Positions 37,081 through 46,498 are shown, numbered from the stretch's first letter. The stretch: 64,000 bases of DNA from Emcibacteraceae bacterium (GCA_041396985.1 JAWKXO010000002.1:321501-385500); one strand, 5' to 3'. Numbers and translations are program-made. The notes: generated from the letters alone by a model not told the origin.

Positions 37081-37101
37081 CTATTGAAAATCTTTCAATA
37101 G
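37081..37101. repeat. Nine-base perfect inverted repeat in the yggT/flaEY-like gap
   Basis: CTATTGAAA (37081-37089) and TTTCAATAG (37093-37101) flank a three-base ATC centre. It lies 57 bases upstream of the yggT start and 120 bases upstream of the FlaEY-like gene. It has no T tract and so looks like an operator rather than a terminator. The binding protein is unknown. Confidence 0.4.
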
Positions 37102-37220
37102 TTACTTGGTAAAAACTGTCTGAATTAGCTCAAATTGACCCAAAAATATAGTTTTTGTTAACTTATTGTCATTATTCTAGTATATGAATAATTGTATCTG
37201 AAGAAATCAGAGAGAAAAGA

Positions 37221-39995
37221 GTGGTAGAATTTAACCTTATCAGTTTTGACGTGTCTATTCTAGGCACCCAGTTTAATGCCAGAAACGGCATCGGGACGAG
37301 CATATATAGCACGTCGTCATCCTTGGCTTCATCCAGCCGCGGACCGGCAGTGGTAACACCGTGGGACGAAACTGATGATACATCGCTGCTCAGTCGATAT
37401 AATAAAATCAGAAATAAAACCTCCTTCATTAATGAAAACACCTCAGCGGTCAAAGAAGCGGGCTTTGATAAGGATGACAAGGCCCTTTTCACCCTTTATG
37501 CGGCCTTAAATGATCTAAAAACCATTGCCGAATATGCCAAGGATAATAAAACACCATCATCACTTATCGCCGCGTTGAGTGCTCAATTTCAGGGAGGTCT
37601 TGCTGAAATTGACCAATATATAAAAAGTGCTGAACTTGATAAGTTAATTTTGCTTGCCGGGGAAAAAAAATCATATGTAACATCCACGGCGACTTTAGGG
37701 AAGGATGACCGTGATATCAGCGGCCAGGCGATCGCCACCAGCAAGACTTCAGAATTAACGGGCCTTAATGGCGATGAAGTTTTTACCATCAGCATTTCAG
37801 ACGGATTTTCCGTTGCTGATGATGTCGTTATCAATCTGGCTGATATTAGCGGTGATATCACCCTGACCAGTTTGAAAGATCTGATTAATAGTCAAATAGC
37901 AACGCTTACCAAACTGAATGGCTCAGGGGAAACCGTTAGCAAATATAAAAGCCGGATTGCCATTGAAGAAATCGGGAATGGTACTTTTGGTTTTAAATTA
38001 AATGTTGATGGCACTGAAAAAATTTCTCTGAATGCCGCATCGTCTTCACCGTCACTTATTATCACATCAAGCAATGTGTCCAGTGATTATGGTGCGGTGA
38101 AAACGGGAACGATCACTGAATATGCTAATCTTGATGGCTCGGGGCTCTCAAAATCCTACAGTCATGAAATTGTTGGTATTGATGAAAACGGCTTTGTCAT
38201 TCCGGCCGATCCTAATGAAAAAGGTTCAGAAGCAACAAATTCAACGCCTGTAAAATATGAAACCACACCCACAGCTGTTAAAGTTGACAGTCATGGCAAT
38301 AGCTATGTGATTGGTACGACCCAGGGAGATTTTGGCGGTCAGATTAATGGCGCGCAGACAAGTGATGTCTTTCTTTCAAAATTTGATTCCGTCGGCAATT
38401 TGCTCTGGTCACGTCTGGTTGGTGCAAGTGATGAAGCCGAGGGGTTCGATCTGGCCATTGACAGTGATGATAATGTTATTATCGCCGGAAAAACCAATGA
38501 AGAACTGATCGCATCCGATGTCTTTAGCGGTACAGATAGTTTTATCACTAAATATTCGGCTAAGGGTGAAGAACTCTGGACACAGCAACTTGATACCATC
38601 TCAACCGATCAGGCCAATAGTCTGATCACCGATGCCAATGGCGATATTTATTTCACAGGTCAGGTCAGTGGGCGATTTGATATTACAACAACGGATAATG
38701 GCGGCAGTGATGCCATTCTGGTAAAACTTGGGGGTGCCAGCGGCACCGTCCTTGAAACCACCCAGTTCGGAACATCGGCAAATGATTATGGTAAAAAAAT
38801 AGCCATTGCGGACGACGGAAACCTGCTTGTTCTGTCCGAAGAAGATGGAAATGCTATCATTCGCAAACTGGATAAAGATAATCTGAATACCACACTGGCA
38901 AGCTATAACATTGGCGATCTATCCGGCGGTAAAGTCACAGGTATTTCTGTGGTCGGCTCTGATATTTATATTTCAGGGTCCACATTTAGTGGCGGCCTTA
39001 ACGGCGGCAATGTGACGAGTTCATATAATGGTGGCAAAGACGGATTTGCGACCAAACTGACCGATAATGGTGCCTCTTTTTCTGCTGACTGGACATCCTA
39101 TCTGGGGACAGGTTCATCCGATGATCTGGCCGGAATTGATGTTTATAACGGAGCCGTTTATGTTGCCGGTACAACAGGCGGGACATTAACGGGTGGAACC
39201 CGGAAAGGGCTTACCGACGGTTTTGCCGTTAAATTAAATGCAGCAACAGGTGCTGTTGACTGGCAACAACAACTTGCCGGAACAACGGGTTATAATCAGG
39301 TAACGGGCATCGCTGTCGCACAGAGCGGATCTTCTGTTCTTGATAAGCTGGGATTGCCCAGCGGGACAATTGATCATACACAGGCCAGAAACCTCGCAAC
39401 TCAAACTTCGTTAAGGGCGGGGGATCATTTTTATTTCACTGTTAATGGTGGGCGAAAAATAAAAATTGATATCCGGGAAGGGGACACCTTTGACCGGCTG
39501 GTGACAAGAATAAACGCACTTTCCACAAGAAATCTGAAAGCAAGTATAACATATGGTGAAAATGGACCCGCACTTAAACTGGAAGCAAGGAATGGCGCGA
39601 CCATTGATTTTATTTCAGGGGCAGATGGCCGTGACGCGCTTTCAAAACTGGGCTTTGAAGAACGCAGTATTATTTCATCGGAAGTGTTATTCAATCTGGA
39701 TAATAAAGAATATGGACCGGATAATCTTGGCGGTATTTTTGCGCTCGGCCTTAATAATGCATTCTCATTTAGCACAAGAAAAGAAGCCGAGTATATTTTT
39801 AATCAGCTGGAAAATGCGATACAGGTTATTCAAAGTGCACACAGATCATTAACATATGATCCGGTAAAAGCACAGATACTTGCTGATGCCAAGAAAAATA
39901 TAGGTCCCGCGCCGGCCTTTTTGCAGGAAAGGCTGGCAAGATATCAGGACGGACTACAACGTGTGCTGGCCGTTACCGGCGGCACATTAATTTAA
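37221..39995 (+). CDS. FlaEY-like flagellar-associated protein with SBBP beta-propeller repeats and flagellin-IN-like motifs
   Basis: A 924-residue protein without signal peptide or membrane helix, rich in Ser, Thr, Gly and Asp. A flagellar hook/flagellin IN-like segment lies near residues 210-270. Repeated beta-propeller (SBBP) units run from about 350 to 720, for example DSHGNSYVIGTTQGDFGG, DSDDNVIIAGKTNE, DANGDIYFTGQVSGRF and YNGAVYVAGTTGGTL. A second IN-like segment (TFDRLVTRINALSTRNLKA) is near 755. The C-terminus has helices like flagellar axial proteins. The architecture recalls Caulobacter FlaEY and its relatives, which affect flagellin expression or assembly. The start is GTG at 37221 after AGAGAG. 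Function is inferred from likeness. Confidence 0.7.
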   Translation: MVEFNLISFDVSILGTQFNARNGIGTSIYSTSSSLASSSRGPAVVTPWDETDDTSLLSRYNKIRNKTSFINENTSAVKEAGFDKDDKALFTLYAALNDLKTIAEYAKDNKTPSSLIAALSAQFQGGLAEIDQYIKSAELDKLILLAGEKKSYVTSTATLGKDDRDISGQAIATSKTSELTGLNGDEVFTISISDGFSVADDVVINLADISGDITLTSLKDLINSQIATLTKLNGSGETVSKYKSRIAIEEIGNGTFGFKLNVDGTEKISLNAASSSPSLIITSSNVSSDYGAVKTGTITEYANLDGSGLSKSYSHEIVGIDENGFVIPADPNEKGSEATNSTPVKYETTPTAVKVDSHGNSYVIGTTQGDFGGQINGAQTSDVFLSKFDSVGNLLWSRLVGASDEAEGFDLAIDSDDNVIIAGKTNEELIASDVFSGTDSFITKYSAKGEELWTQQLDTISTDQANSLITDANGDIYFTGQVSGRFDITTTDNGGSDAILVKLGGASGTVLETTQFGTSANDYGKKIAIADDGNLLVLSEEDGNAIIRKLDKDNLNTTLASYNIGDLSGGKVTGISVVGSDIYISGSTFSGGLNGGNVTSSYNGGKDGFATKLTDNGASFSADWTSYLGTGSSDDLAGIDVYNGAVYVAGTTGGTLTGGTRKGLTDGFAVKLNAATGAVDWQQQLAGTTGYNQVTGIAVAQSGSSVLDKLGLPSGTIDHTQARNLATQTSLRAGDHFYFTVNGGRKIKIDIREGDTFDRLVTRINALSTRNLKASITYGENGPALKLEARNGATIDFISGADGRDALSKLGFEERSIISSEVLFNLDNKEYGPDNLGGIFALGLNNAFSFSTRKEAEYIFNQLENAIQVIQSAHRSLTYDPVKAQILADAKKNIGPAPAFLQERLARYQDGLQRVLAVTGGTLI

Positions 39996-40008
39996 AACAG
40001 GATTCTTA

Positions 40009-40428
40009 ATGAGTATCAGACTATTTTTCATTGTGCTGATAGGCCTTCTCATGGGCACTATGACCGCTTCGGCAAACTCTACCGAAGAGAAAAAGGAAAA
40101 AGCAGAAGAAATTAGTGAATTTGTTGAAATTCCACCGATCAGCGTTGCCATGTATAACAGACGAAAACGTCCGGCCGGGACCATGACAGTTCTTCTACAG
40201 TTAAAAATTGATGATAGCGAACAGCGTGAGGAGGCTATAAAAATACTTCCACGTCTCAAAAATGCCTACATGCAGGAAACGCTTAAACTTGCACTCAATT
40301 TTTTTGATATTGACCGACCGGTCAATGCCAATCTGTTAAGCCGTTCTCTCCAGAATGCAACAAATATCGTTCTTAAGCATGATAAAGCACGAGTCCTTAT
40401 TAGCGATGTAGCTGTTATGAAACGCTGA
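40009..40428 (+). CDS. FliL-like exported or membrane-anchored protein
   Basis: A 139-residue protein with an N-terminal signal or anchor helix (about 5-24), then a Lys/Glu-rich stretch and a domain resembling the flagellar basal-body protein FliL. The resemblance lies in FVEIPPISVAMYNRRKRPAG, TMTVLLQLKIDD, then two helices and the final strand ending KARVLISDVAVMKR. It starts 13 bases after the FlaEY-like gene and so is its operon partner. That pairing supports a flagellum-related role, but it could be a FliL-fold periplasmic protein with another job. It ends seven bases before polA, tail to tail. Confidence 0.65.
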   Translation: MSIRLFFIVLIGLLMGTMTASANSTEEKKEKAEEISEFVEIPPISVAMYNRRKRPAGTMTVLLQLKIDDSEQREEAIKILPRLKNAYMQETLKLALNFFDIDRPVNANLLSRSLQNATNIVLKHDKARVLISDVAVMKR

Positions 40429-40435
40429 GTTCTTT

Positions 40436-43219
40436 TTAGTGCGCCTCATTCCAGTTATCGCCAATACCACAATCCACGGTTAGAGGAACGCTGATTTCAA
40501 GTGCTGGCAGGGCGGCATTCTCCATTACTTTTTTGATGATCGGAACGGTTTTATCGACTTCATCTTCCGGTACTTCAAATACCAGCTCGTCATGTACCTG
40601 AAGCAACATTCTTGCATTCAGATTTGCGGCATTCAAAGCACCGGGCATTTTGATCATGGCCCTTCTAATAACATCCGCGGCTGATCCCTGAATGGGGGCG
40701 TTGATCGCGGCCCGTTCACCAAAAGACCGATGCATTCCGTTTTTATCATTTATGCTGGCAATATGGATTTTGCGACCAAAAATGGTCTGGACATATCCAT
40801 TGTTGCGGCAATATTCCTTAGTATCTTCCATATAATGGCGAATGCCGGGAAATCTTTCAAAATAACGGTCAATAAAGGTTTTGGCTTCTGATCGGCTCAT
40901 GCCGAGCTGTCGGGCAAGACCGAAGGAACTGATACCATAAATTATACCAAAATTGATCGCCTTGGCCTGTCGTCTGATAGCCGGGGCCATCCCTTCAATG
41001 GGAACGCCAAAAACTTCTGATGCGGTCATTGCATGAATATCAATGCCATTCTTAAATGCTTTTTTCAGGCTGTCCAGTCCGGCAATATGCGCCAGTAGAC
41101 GAAGCTCAATCTGGCTGTAGTCAGCGGCAATTAACTTAAATCCTTTTTCGGCGACAAAAGCATTTCTGATTTTTCGCCCTTCTTCGCTTCGAATAGGAAT
41201 ATTCTGTAAATTCGGTTCATTGGATGAAAGCCGTCCCGTCGTTGTCGCGGCAAGTGAATAGGATGTATGAATCCGGCCGGTATCCTTGTTTATTTCATTC
41301 TGAAGGGCGTCGGTATAAGTGCTTTTAAGTTTGGCAAGCGCCCGCCATTCAAGAACCTTTTCCGGTAGCATATGACCGTCAGCCGCCAGATTTTCAAGTA
41401 TATCTGCCCCTGTGGAATAGGCACCTGTTTTGCTTTTCTTGCCTCCGGGTATGCCCATCTCATCAAAGAGAACTTCGCCCAGCTGTTTGGGGGAAGCGAT
41501 GTTAAAAGGATGCCCTGCCAGAATATGTATTTCGCCTTCCAATTCGGAAAGCCGCACGGCAAATTCATTTGAAAGCCGGTTTAAAATATCGCGGTCAACC
41601 TTTATACCGTTATATTCCATATCAACAAGCACGGGGACCAACGGCCGTTCAAGCGTTTCATAAACGGTGAGCATTTTTTCCTGGACAAGCCTCGGTTTTA
41701 AAAGCCGGTGAAGTCGCCCGGTAATATCCGCATCTTCGGCGGCATATTCGGTGGCCTTGTCAATGGGTACTTTATCAAAAGTAATTTGTTTTTGTCCGGT
41801 GCCGGCAATCTGTTTGAACGGGATCGGCTCAATTCCCAGATGGACCCGTGAAAGTTCATCCATGCCATGCTTGTTAATCCCGGCATCAAGCACGTAGGAT
41901 ATCAGCATCGTGTCGTCAATTGGCGTAATCGGAATTCCATATTTTTTAAGAATTAGGGCGTCATATTTTATATTCTGGCCAATTTTTAAAATAGCCGGAT
42001 TTGTCAGGAGCGGCTTTAAAAGTGAGAGCGCTTCATTGATCGGGATCTGGTCCGGCAATGGTTCATCATTCTTTTCAGATAGCAGATCGACGGGCTCATC
42101 ACTATGGCTGACATGCTGAAGCGGGATATAGCAGGCTTCACCGCTTTTAACAGACAATGATACACCAACCAATTTTGCGGCCATGGCATTTACCGATGTG
42201 GTTTCCGTATCTATCGTAACCTGACGTGAATTTTCAGATTTTTTTATCCAGTCTTTAAGTGCATCAACAGTGGTCACTGTTTCATAAGCAACATCCTTTG
42301 GCACTTCCTGTTCAATGGGCTCATAACCCGCAGTAACCTCAGGGCCAAGGTGGGTAAAAATTCTTTTTTGCAGGCTTTTGAAATTCTGCTCCTCCAAAAA
42401 CGGCATTACCCTTTCCGGATCAATATCCTTTAACTTGAAACTGTCGATATCGGGCAACCCTGGAACATCCTGGTCAAGAGTGACCAGCTGCCGGCTTAAC
42501 CTCGCCTGATCCGCAAATTCAATCAGGCTTTCCCGGCGTTTGTTCTGCTTTATTTCACCGGCTCGTGCAAGCAGGGTATCAAGATCGCCAAATTCCTCAA
42601 GTAGGGCTGCTGCCGTTTTAACACCTATGCCGGGAACCCCCGGGACATTATCGGCGCTGTCACCGGCCAGAGCCTGAATTTCAATGACTTTATCGGGACC
42701 AAGACCAAATTTTTCAACCACTTGTGCTGCACCGATAAAGCTGTTTTTCATACTGTCAAACATATTGATATGATCATCAATCAGCTGCATCAGGTCTTTA
42801 TCCGAAGAAACGATGGTAACCTTATGGCCATCGGCTTCTGCCCTTTTTGCGTAAGTCGCGATAATATCGTCAGCTTCATATCCTTCAAGCTGGATTGAGG
42901 GCAGATTGAAGGCCTCCACGGCTTCATGAATGATTTTAAACTGCGGGATAAGGTCTTCTGGCGCTGGTGGACGATGAGCTTTATATTCAGGATAAATTTC
43001 ATTTCGGAATGTTTTTAGTCCGGCATCAAAAATAACGGCAAGGTGGCTGGGTCGTTCAGTATCATCAAGATCACGCAGCAATTTAAACAGCATATTGCAA
43101 AAACCTGAAACGGCATTAACCGGTGTACCGTCCGGCCGTGTAAGTGGCCTTATGGCGTGATAGGCCCTGAAGATAAAGCTGGATCCGTCGATCAGATAAA
43201 GATGTTTTCCGTTAGACAT
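40436..43219 (-). CDS. polA: DNA polymerase I
   Basis: A protein of about 927 residues with all three Pol I parts. The 5'-3' exonuclease domain has LYLIDGSSFIFRAYHA at the start, EGYEADDIIATYA and ALAGDSADNVPGVPGIG. An intact 3'-5' proofreading domain has TIDTETTSVN (Asp-x-Glu) near residue 340. The polymerase domain has the motif A region AADYSQIELRLLAHI, motif B RRQAKAINFGIIYGISSFGL and motif C LQVHDELVFEV near the end. Its usual jobs are Okazaki-fragment maturation and repair synthesis. An ATG three codons upstream at 43228 is an alternative start; ribosome sites do not decide. Confidence 0.97.
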   Translation of the reverse strand: MSNGKHLYLIDGSSFIFRAYHAIRPLTRPDGTPVNAVSGFCNMLFKLLRDLDDTERPSHLAVIFDAGLKTFRNEIYPEYKAHRPPAPEDLIPQFKIIHEAVEAFNLPSIQLEGYEADDIIATYAKRAEADGHKVTIVSSDKDLMQLIDDHINMFDSMKNSFIGAAQVVEKFGLGPDKVIEIQALAGDSADNVPGVPGIGVKTAAALLEEFGDLDTLLARAGEIKQNKRRESLIEFADQARLSRQLVTLDQDVPGLPDIDSFKLKDIDPERVMPFLEEQNFKSLQKRIFTHLGPEVTAGYEPIEQEVPKDVAYETVTTVDALKDWIKKSENSRQVTIDTETTSVNAMAAKLVGVSLSVKSGEACYIPLQHVSHSDEPVDLLSEKNDEPLPDQIPINEALSLLKPLLTNPAILKIGQNIKYDALILKKYGIPITPIDDTMLISYVLDAGINKHGMDELSRVHLGIEPIPFKQIAGTGQKQITFDKVPIDKATEYAAEDADITGRLHRLLKPRLVQEKMLTVYETLERPLVPVLVDMEYNGIKVDRDILNRLSNEFAVRLSELEGEIHILAGHPFNIASPKQLGEVLFDEMGIPGGKKSKTGAYSTGADILENLAADGHMLPEKVLEWRALAKLKSTYTDALQNEINKDTGRIHTSYSLAATTTGRLSSNEPNLQNIPIRSEEGRKIRNAFVAEKGFKLIAADYSQIELRLLAHIAGLDSLKKAFKNGIDIHAMTASEVFGVPIEGMAPAIRRQAKAINFGIIYGISSFGLARQLGMSRSEAKTFIDRYFERFPGIRHYMEDTKEYCRNNGYVQTIFGRKIHIASINDKNGMHRSFGERAAINAPIQGSAADVIRRAMIKMPGALNAANLNARMLLQVHDELVFEVPEDEVDKTVPIIKKVMENAALPALEISVPLTVDCGIGDNWNEAH

Positions 43220-43321
43220 GTTTCTCATGTTCCATATATTTTTAATTTATACCCGATTATTCATTGACCCATAGACTAGCGGATGATACCGAATAAACAA
43301 GTTTATATTGGATCATAAAAG

Positions 43322-44266
43322 ATGACAGATCAAGAACTGGCCATAAAAATTCGTGGCCTGAGGAAAACATACGCCGCTGAAGGGGCATCAGCAGAAAAAA
43401 TTGCCCTTAAAGGCATTGATCTTTCAATCCCAAAAGGCTCAATTTTTGGACTTTTGGGGCCAAACGGAGCAGGAAAATCAACGACTATTAATATTATTGC
43501 TGGTATTGTTGATAAGACAGCCGGGTCTGTCGAAGTGTGGGGTTTTGATACGGATAAGGATATCAGAAATGCCAAAGCCAATATTGGTATTGTACCGCAG
43601 GAAGTTCATATCGACGCCTATTTTACCCCATTCGAAATCCTGGAACTTTATGCGGGCTTTTATGGAATTCCAAAGTCTGAACGCCGGTCCATGGAAATTT
43701 TAAAAGCTATGCGTCTTGAAGAGCAGCGCGACGCATATACCAGGTTTTTATCGGGCGGAATGAAGCGGAGACTTCTGGTAGGAAAGGCAATGGTGCATAA
43801 CCCGCCAATTCTGGTGCTTGATGAGCCAACGGCAGGGGTTGATGTCGAGCTGAGAGCTCATATCTGGCAATATGTCAGGGATCTGAATAAAAAAGGGGTA
43901 ACGATTGTACTAACCACTCATTATCTTGAGGAAGCGGAAGAGCTTTGTGATGAAATCGCCATTATCAATCACGGCGAACTGGTGATTTGTGAAAAAACGC
44001 CTGTGCTTCTTAAGCAGCTGGATGAAAAAATGGTAATTATTACACCGGTAACACCCGTTGGAACATTGCCTCCCGAATTGGCCGATATTGGCGGAAAATT
44101 AAATGAGCAGGGGGACATTGTCATTCATTTTAACCCAAGCTCAATCACCATAGGTGACATATTTAAGAAAATTACCGAAACATCGATCGAGATTGCTGAT
44201 CTTAAAACCGAAGAAAGCGATCTTGAAGACATCTTCCTGCAGTTAACCAAGTCTCAGGAAGGATAA
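43322..44266 (+). CDS. ABC transporter ATP-binding protein (YadG-like, ABC-2 exporter type)
   Basis: A 314-residue ATPase. Walker A is GLLGPNGAGKSTT near residue 50, the signature is FLSGGMKRRLLVGKAM near 145, Walker B is ILVLDEPTAGVD near 168 and the switch His is in TTHYLEEAEELCDE. A C-terminal extension of about 90 residues resembles the YadG/CcmA_2 exporter group, whose partners are ABC-2 permeases. No permease gene is next to it: nadB starts three bases later. So the membrane partner must be encoded elsewhere. Substrate is unknown. Confidence 0.88.
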   Translation: MTDQELAIKIRGLRKTYAAEGASAEKIALKGIDLSIPKGSIFGLLGPNGAGKSTTINIIAGIVDKTAGSVEVWGFDTDKDIRNAKANIGIVPQEVHIDAYFTPFEILELYAGFYGIPKSERRSMEILKAMRLEEQRDAYTRFLSGGMKRRLLVGKAMVHNPPILVLDEPTAGVDVELRAHIWQYVRDLNKKGVTIVLTTHYLEEAEELCDEIAIINHGELVICEKTPVLLKQLDEKMVIITPVTPVGTLPPELADIGGKLNEQGDIVIHFNPSSITIGDIFKKITETSIEIADLKTEESDLEDIFLQLTKSQEG

Positions 44267-44269
44267 TAA

Positions 44270-45901
44270 ATGGCAAAAAGTCATGATTTTGATGTTCTGG
44301 TGATTGGCAGCGGTGCTGCAGGACTTAGTCTTGCTCTATTGGTGGCGGACCATGCAAAAGTGGCGGTGCTTTCCAAAAATAAAATTTCAAGCGGCAGCAC
44401 ATCTTGGGCCCAGGGCGGTATTGCTGCGGTGCTTGACGACCGGGACAGCACGCAGGCCCATATTGAAGATACGTTAAAAGCTGGTGCCGGTCTTTGTGAT
44501 TATGAGGCTGTAAAATTCGTTGTTGAGCACGGTAAAGAGGCGATCAACTGGCTCATTGCCAATGGCGCCGATTTTACCAAAGATGATGAAGCGGATAATG
44601 AAAAGGTTGTTGAGGGGGATTATCACCTGACCAGGGAAGGGGGACATTCTTTCCGCCGCGTCATTCACAGCGCCGATGCGACGGGTAAAGAAGTGCAGAT
44701 TTCCCTTGAGAAGCAGGTTAAAAAACACCCGAATATTACCCTTTTTGAACATCATATGGCTGTTGATCTGGTCAGTAACAGTAAAAAAAATATCAAGACA
44801 CAGAAATGTATCGGCGCCTATATTCTGGATACAAAACATGGAAATGTTGATGTGTTTCGGGCAAAAACTACGGTCCTGGCAACAGGTGGGGCGAGTCGGG
44901 CCTATCTTTATACATCAAACCCTGACGGCTCGACCGGCGACGGGATAGCCATGGCCTGGCGCATGGGATGTCGGGTGGCCAATATGGAATTTAATCAGTT
45001 TCATCCAACCTGTCTTTATCATCCTGAGGCCAGAACATTTCTGCTGACTGAAGCCCTCCGGGGCGAGGGGGCCGTTCTGCGTCTGCCCAATGGCAAACGC
45101 TTTATGGACCGCTTTGATGAAAGGGCCGAACTTGCGCCGCGCGATATAGTTGCCCATGCCATTGACCATGAAATGAAACGTCTTGGGGTTGACTGTCTCT
45201 ATCTTGATATTTCCCATAAGGACGATCAGTTTATTAAAGACCATTTCCCAACCATCTATAAAAGATGCCTTAAGCTGGGATATGACCTGACAAAGGATCA
45301 GATACCTATCGTGCCAGCAGCCCATTATACTTGTGGCGGTGTTATGGCTGACCTCAATGCACGTACGGATGTTAAGAACCTTTACGCCATCGGTGAAGTT
45401 GCCCATACCGGGCTTCATGGGGCCAACCGCATGGCCAGTAACTCTCTGCTTGAATGTCTGGTTTTTGCCAAAGCGGCGGCCAATGACATTCTGAAAATTA
45501 TAAAAAATGAAAAAATGACAGACGAGATAAGGCCCTGGGATGAGAGCCTCGTGACCGATTCTGATGAAGAAGTCGTTGTATCCCATAACTGGAATGAGCT
45601 TCGTCATTTTATGTGGGATTATGTTGGCATTGTCCGTTCAACCCGCCGTCTGCAAAGGGCGGCGAGGCGTATTGATATGCTGGCCGGGGAAATTCGCGAA
45701 TATTACAGCACGTTCAGAATTAAGCCCGATCTTCTTGAGCTTCGTAATCTGGTGACAGTTGCGGATCTTATTGTTCATTCAGCGCTCAGCAGAACAGAAA
45801 GCCGTGGCCTTCACTATACACTTGATTTCCCGGATACGGATTCTGAAATGGACGGTCGAAACACGGTTTTAAAACCGCCACGACGGCCAAACAGCCGGTG
45901 A
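44270..45901 (+). CDS. nadB: L-aspartate oxidase
   Basis: FAD enzyme that oxidises L-aspartate to iminoaspartate, the first step of de novo NAD synthesis. 543 residues. The FAD-binding motif VLVIGSGAAGLSLAL is at residues 9-23, the family box SGSTSWAQGGIAAVLDD is near 43, and REGGHSFRRVIHSADATG is near 125. TCGGVMADLNART and ANRMASNSLLECLVF follow near the FAD end. It differs from succinate dehydrogenase by the start and the SxxxAQGG box. nadA and nadC are not in this window. It is co-oriented with the ABC ATPase three bases upstream. Confidence 0.94.
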   Translation: MAKSHDFDVLVIGSGAAGLSLALLVADHAKVAVLSKNKISSGSTSWAQGGIAAVLDDRDSTQAHIEDTLKAGAGLCDYEAVKFVVEHGKEAINWLIANGADFTKDDEADNEKVVEGDYHLTREGGHSFRRVIHSADATGKEVQISLEKQVKKHPNITLFEHHMAVDLVSNSKKNIKTQKCIGAYILDTKHGNVDVFRAKTTVLATGGASRAYLYTSNPDGSTGDGIAMAWRMGCRVANMEFNQFHPTCLYHPEARTFLLTEALRGEGAVLRLPNGKRFMDRFDERAELAPRDIVAHAIDHEMKRLGVDCLYLDISHKDDQFIKDHFPTIYKRCLKLGYDLTKDQIPIVPAAHYTCGGVMADLNARTDVKNLYAIGEVAHTGLHGANRMASNSLLECLVFAKAAANDILKIIKNEKMTDEIRPWDESLVTDSDEEVVVSHNWNELRHFMWDYVGIVRSTRRLQRAARRIDMLAGEIREYYSTFRIKPDLLELRNLVTVADLIVHSALSRTESRGLHYTLDFPDTDSEMDGRNTVLKPPRRPNSR

Positions 45902-46261
45902 TTATTGAACAAGTTTGATTAATTTCTTATCAAAATATTTTAAAACGTGGCCCAATTCCTGACCACGTTTTAAAATCAGGCCCTGACTATTGAGAATGGC
46001 AAAGGCTCCCTGTTTATGTTTAAGGGCGGGGGTTTTCGTAATTCTGAAAATCGGGCGTTCACTGGCTTTCTGGAACACGGCAAAGGTTGCAACATCTTTG
46101 CTGGCGGAAATTGCGTAATCCTTCCAGTATCCGGACGCGACCATTTTGCCGTAAATATTGAGTATCGCTTCAAATTCACGACGTTCAAAAAAAATTGATG
46201 AGGGGACCCCTTTATTATGAAAGGCTGAATGAAAAGGAATTATGGTTGAGTGATCCGTCAT
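45902..46261 (-). CDS. DUF2794 family protein
   Basis: A 119-residue member of DUF2794, a family known mostly from alphaproteobacteria. The characteristic core is SSIFFERREFEAILNIYGKM, KDYAISASKDVATFAVF, ASERPIFRITKTPAL and GLILKRGQELGHVLKYFDKK. No domain of known function, signal peptide or membrane segment is present. The ATG at 46261 is preferred; an upstream TTG would add 17 residues that do not fit the family. It is tail to tail with nadB. Confidence 0.9.
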   Translation of the reverse strand: MTDHSTIIPFHSAFHNKGVPSSIFFERREFEAILNIYGKMVASGYWKDYAISASKDVATFAVFQKASERPIFRITKTPALKHKQGAFAILNSQGLILKRGQELGHVLKYFDKKLIKLVQ

Positions 46262-46375
46262 TAAGTGAATATTGAGCCTATCAAAAAATGATTGCAACCT
46301 AAAATGCCACAAAATGACCTTAATTCACTCTTAACTCCGCCTTAATTGTCAAATATATCTATTATTGTTAGTCCC

Positions 46376-46449
46376 TGCAGCCAGTGATTAGATATTGCGA
46401 AACCCTTTTCCCTCCCCTTCACCCAGCAATATTTATTTCACTGGCTGCA
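46376..46449. other. Long two-part hairpin with a C-rich (G-quadruplex-type on minus) loop; candidate small RNA or leader element
   Basis: TGCAGCCAGTG (46376-46386) pairs perfectly with CACTGGCTGCA (46439-46449). After a small internal loop, TAGATATTGC (46389-46398) pairs with GCAATATTTA (46426-46435, one G-U). The 27-base apical loop (46399-46425) has four C runs (46403-46405, 46410-46412, 46414-46417, 46422-46424) separated by 4, 1 and 4 bases. The plus-strand RNA would expose a C-rich, anti-Shine-Dalgarno-like loop; the minus strand carries a G-quadruplex motif. It lies between DUF2794 and the glutathione transferase gene. It matches no RNA family I can name. Confidence 0.5.
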
Positions 46450-46498
46450 ATTTTATTTAGAGCATGATATAGTTCAGAAATAAAAAGGGGATCTTCTC

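Noticed and set aside
37221..39995. The 924-residue protein as the adhesin substrate of the LapG-type peptidase
   Set aside because: It lacks a signal sequence, a retention module, a recognisable di-alanine cleavage region and RTX repeats. Its motifs point to the flagellar FlaEY-like group instead.
46376..46449. The long hairpin as 6S RNA, SRP RNA or a plain terminator
   Set aside because: It has no GGAA-type SRP tetraloop region and no open central bubble of 6S type, and its loop is far too long and C-rich for a simple terminator.
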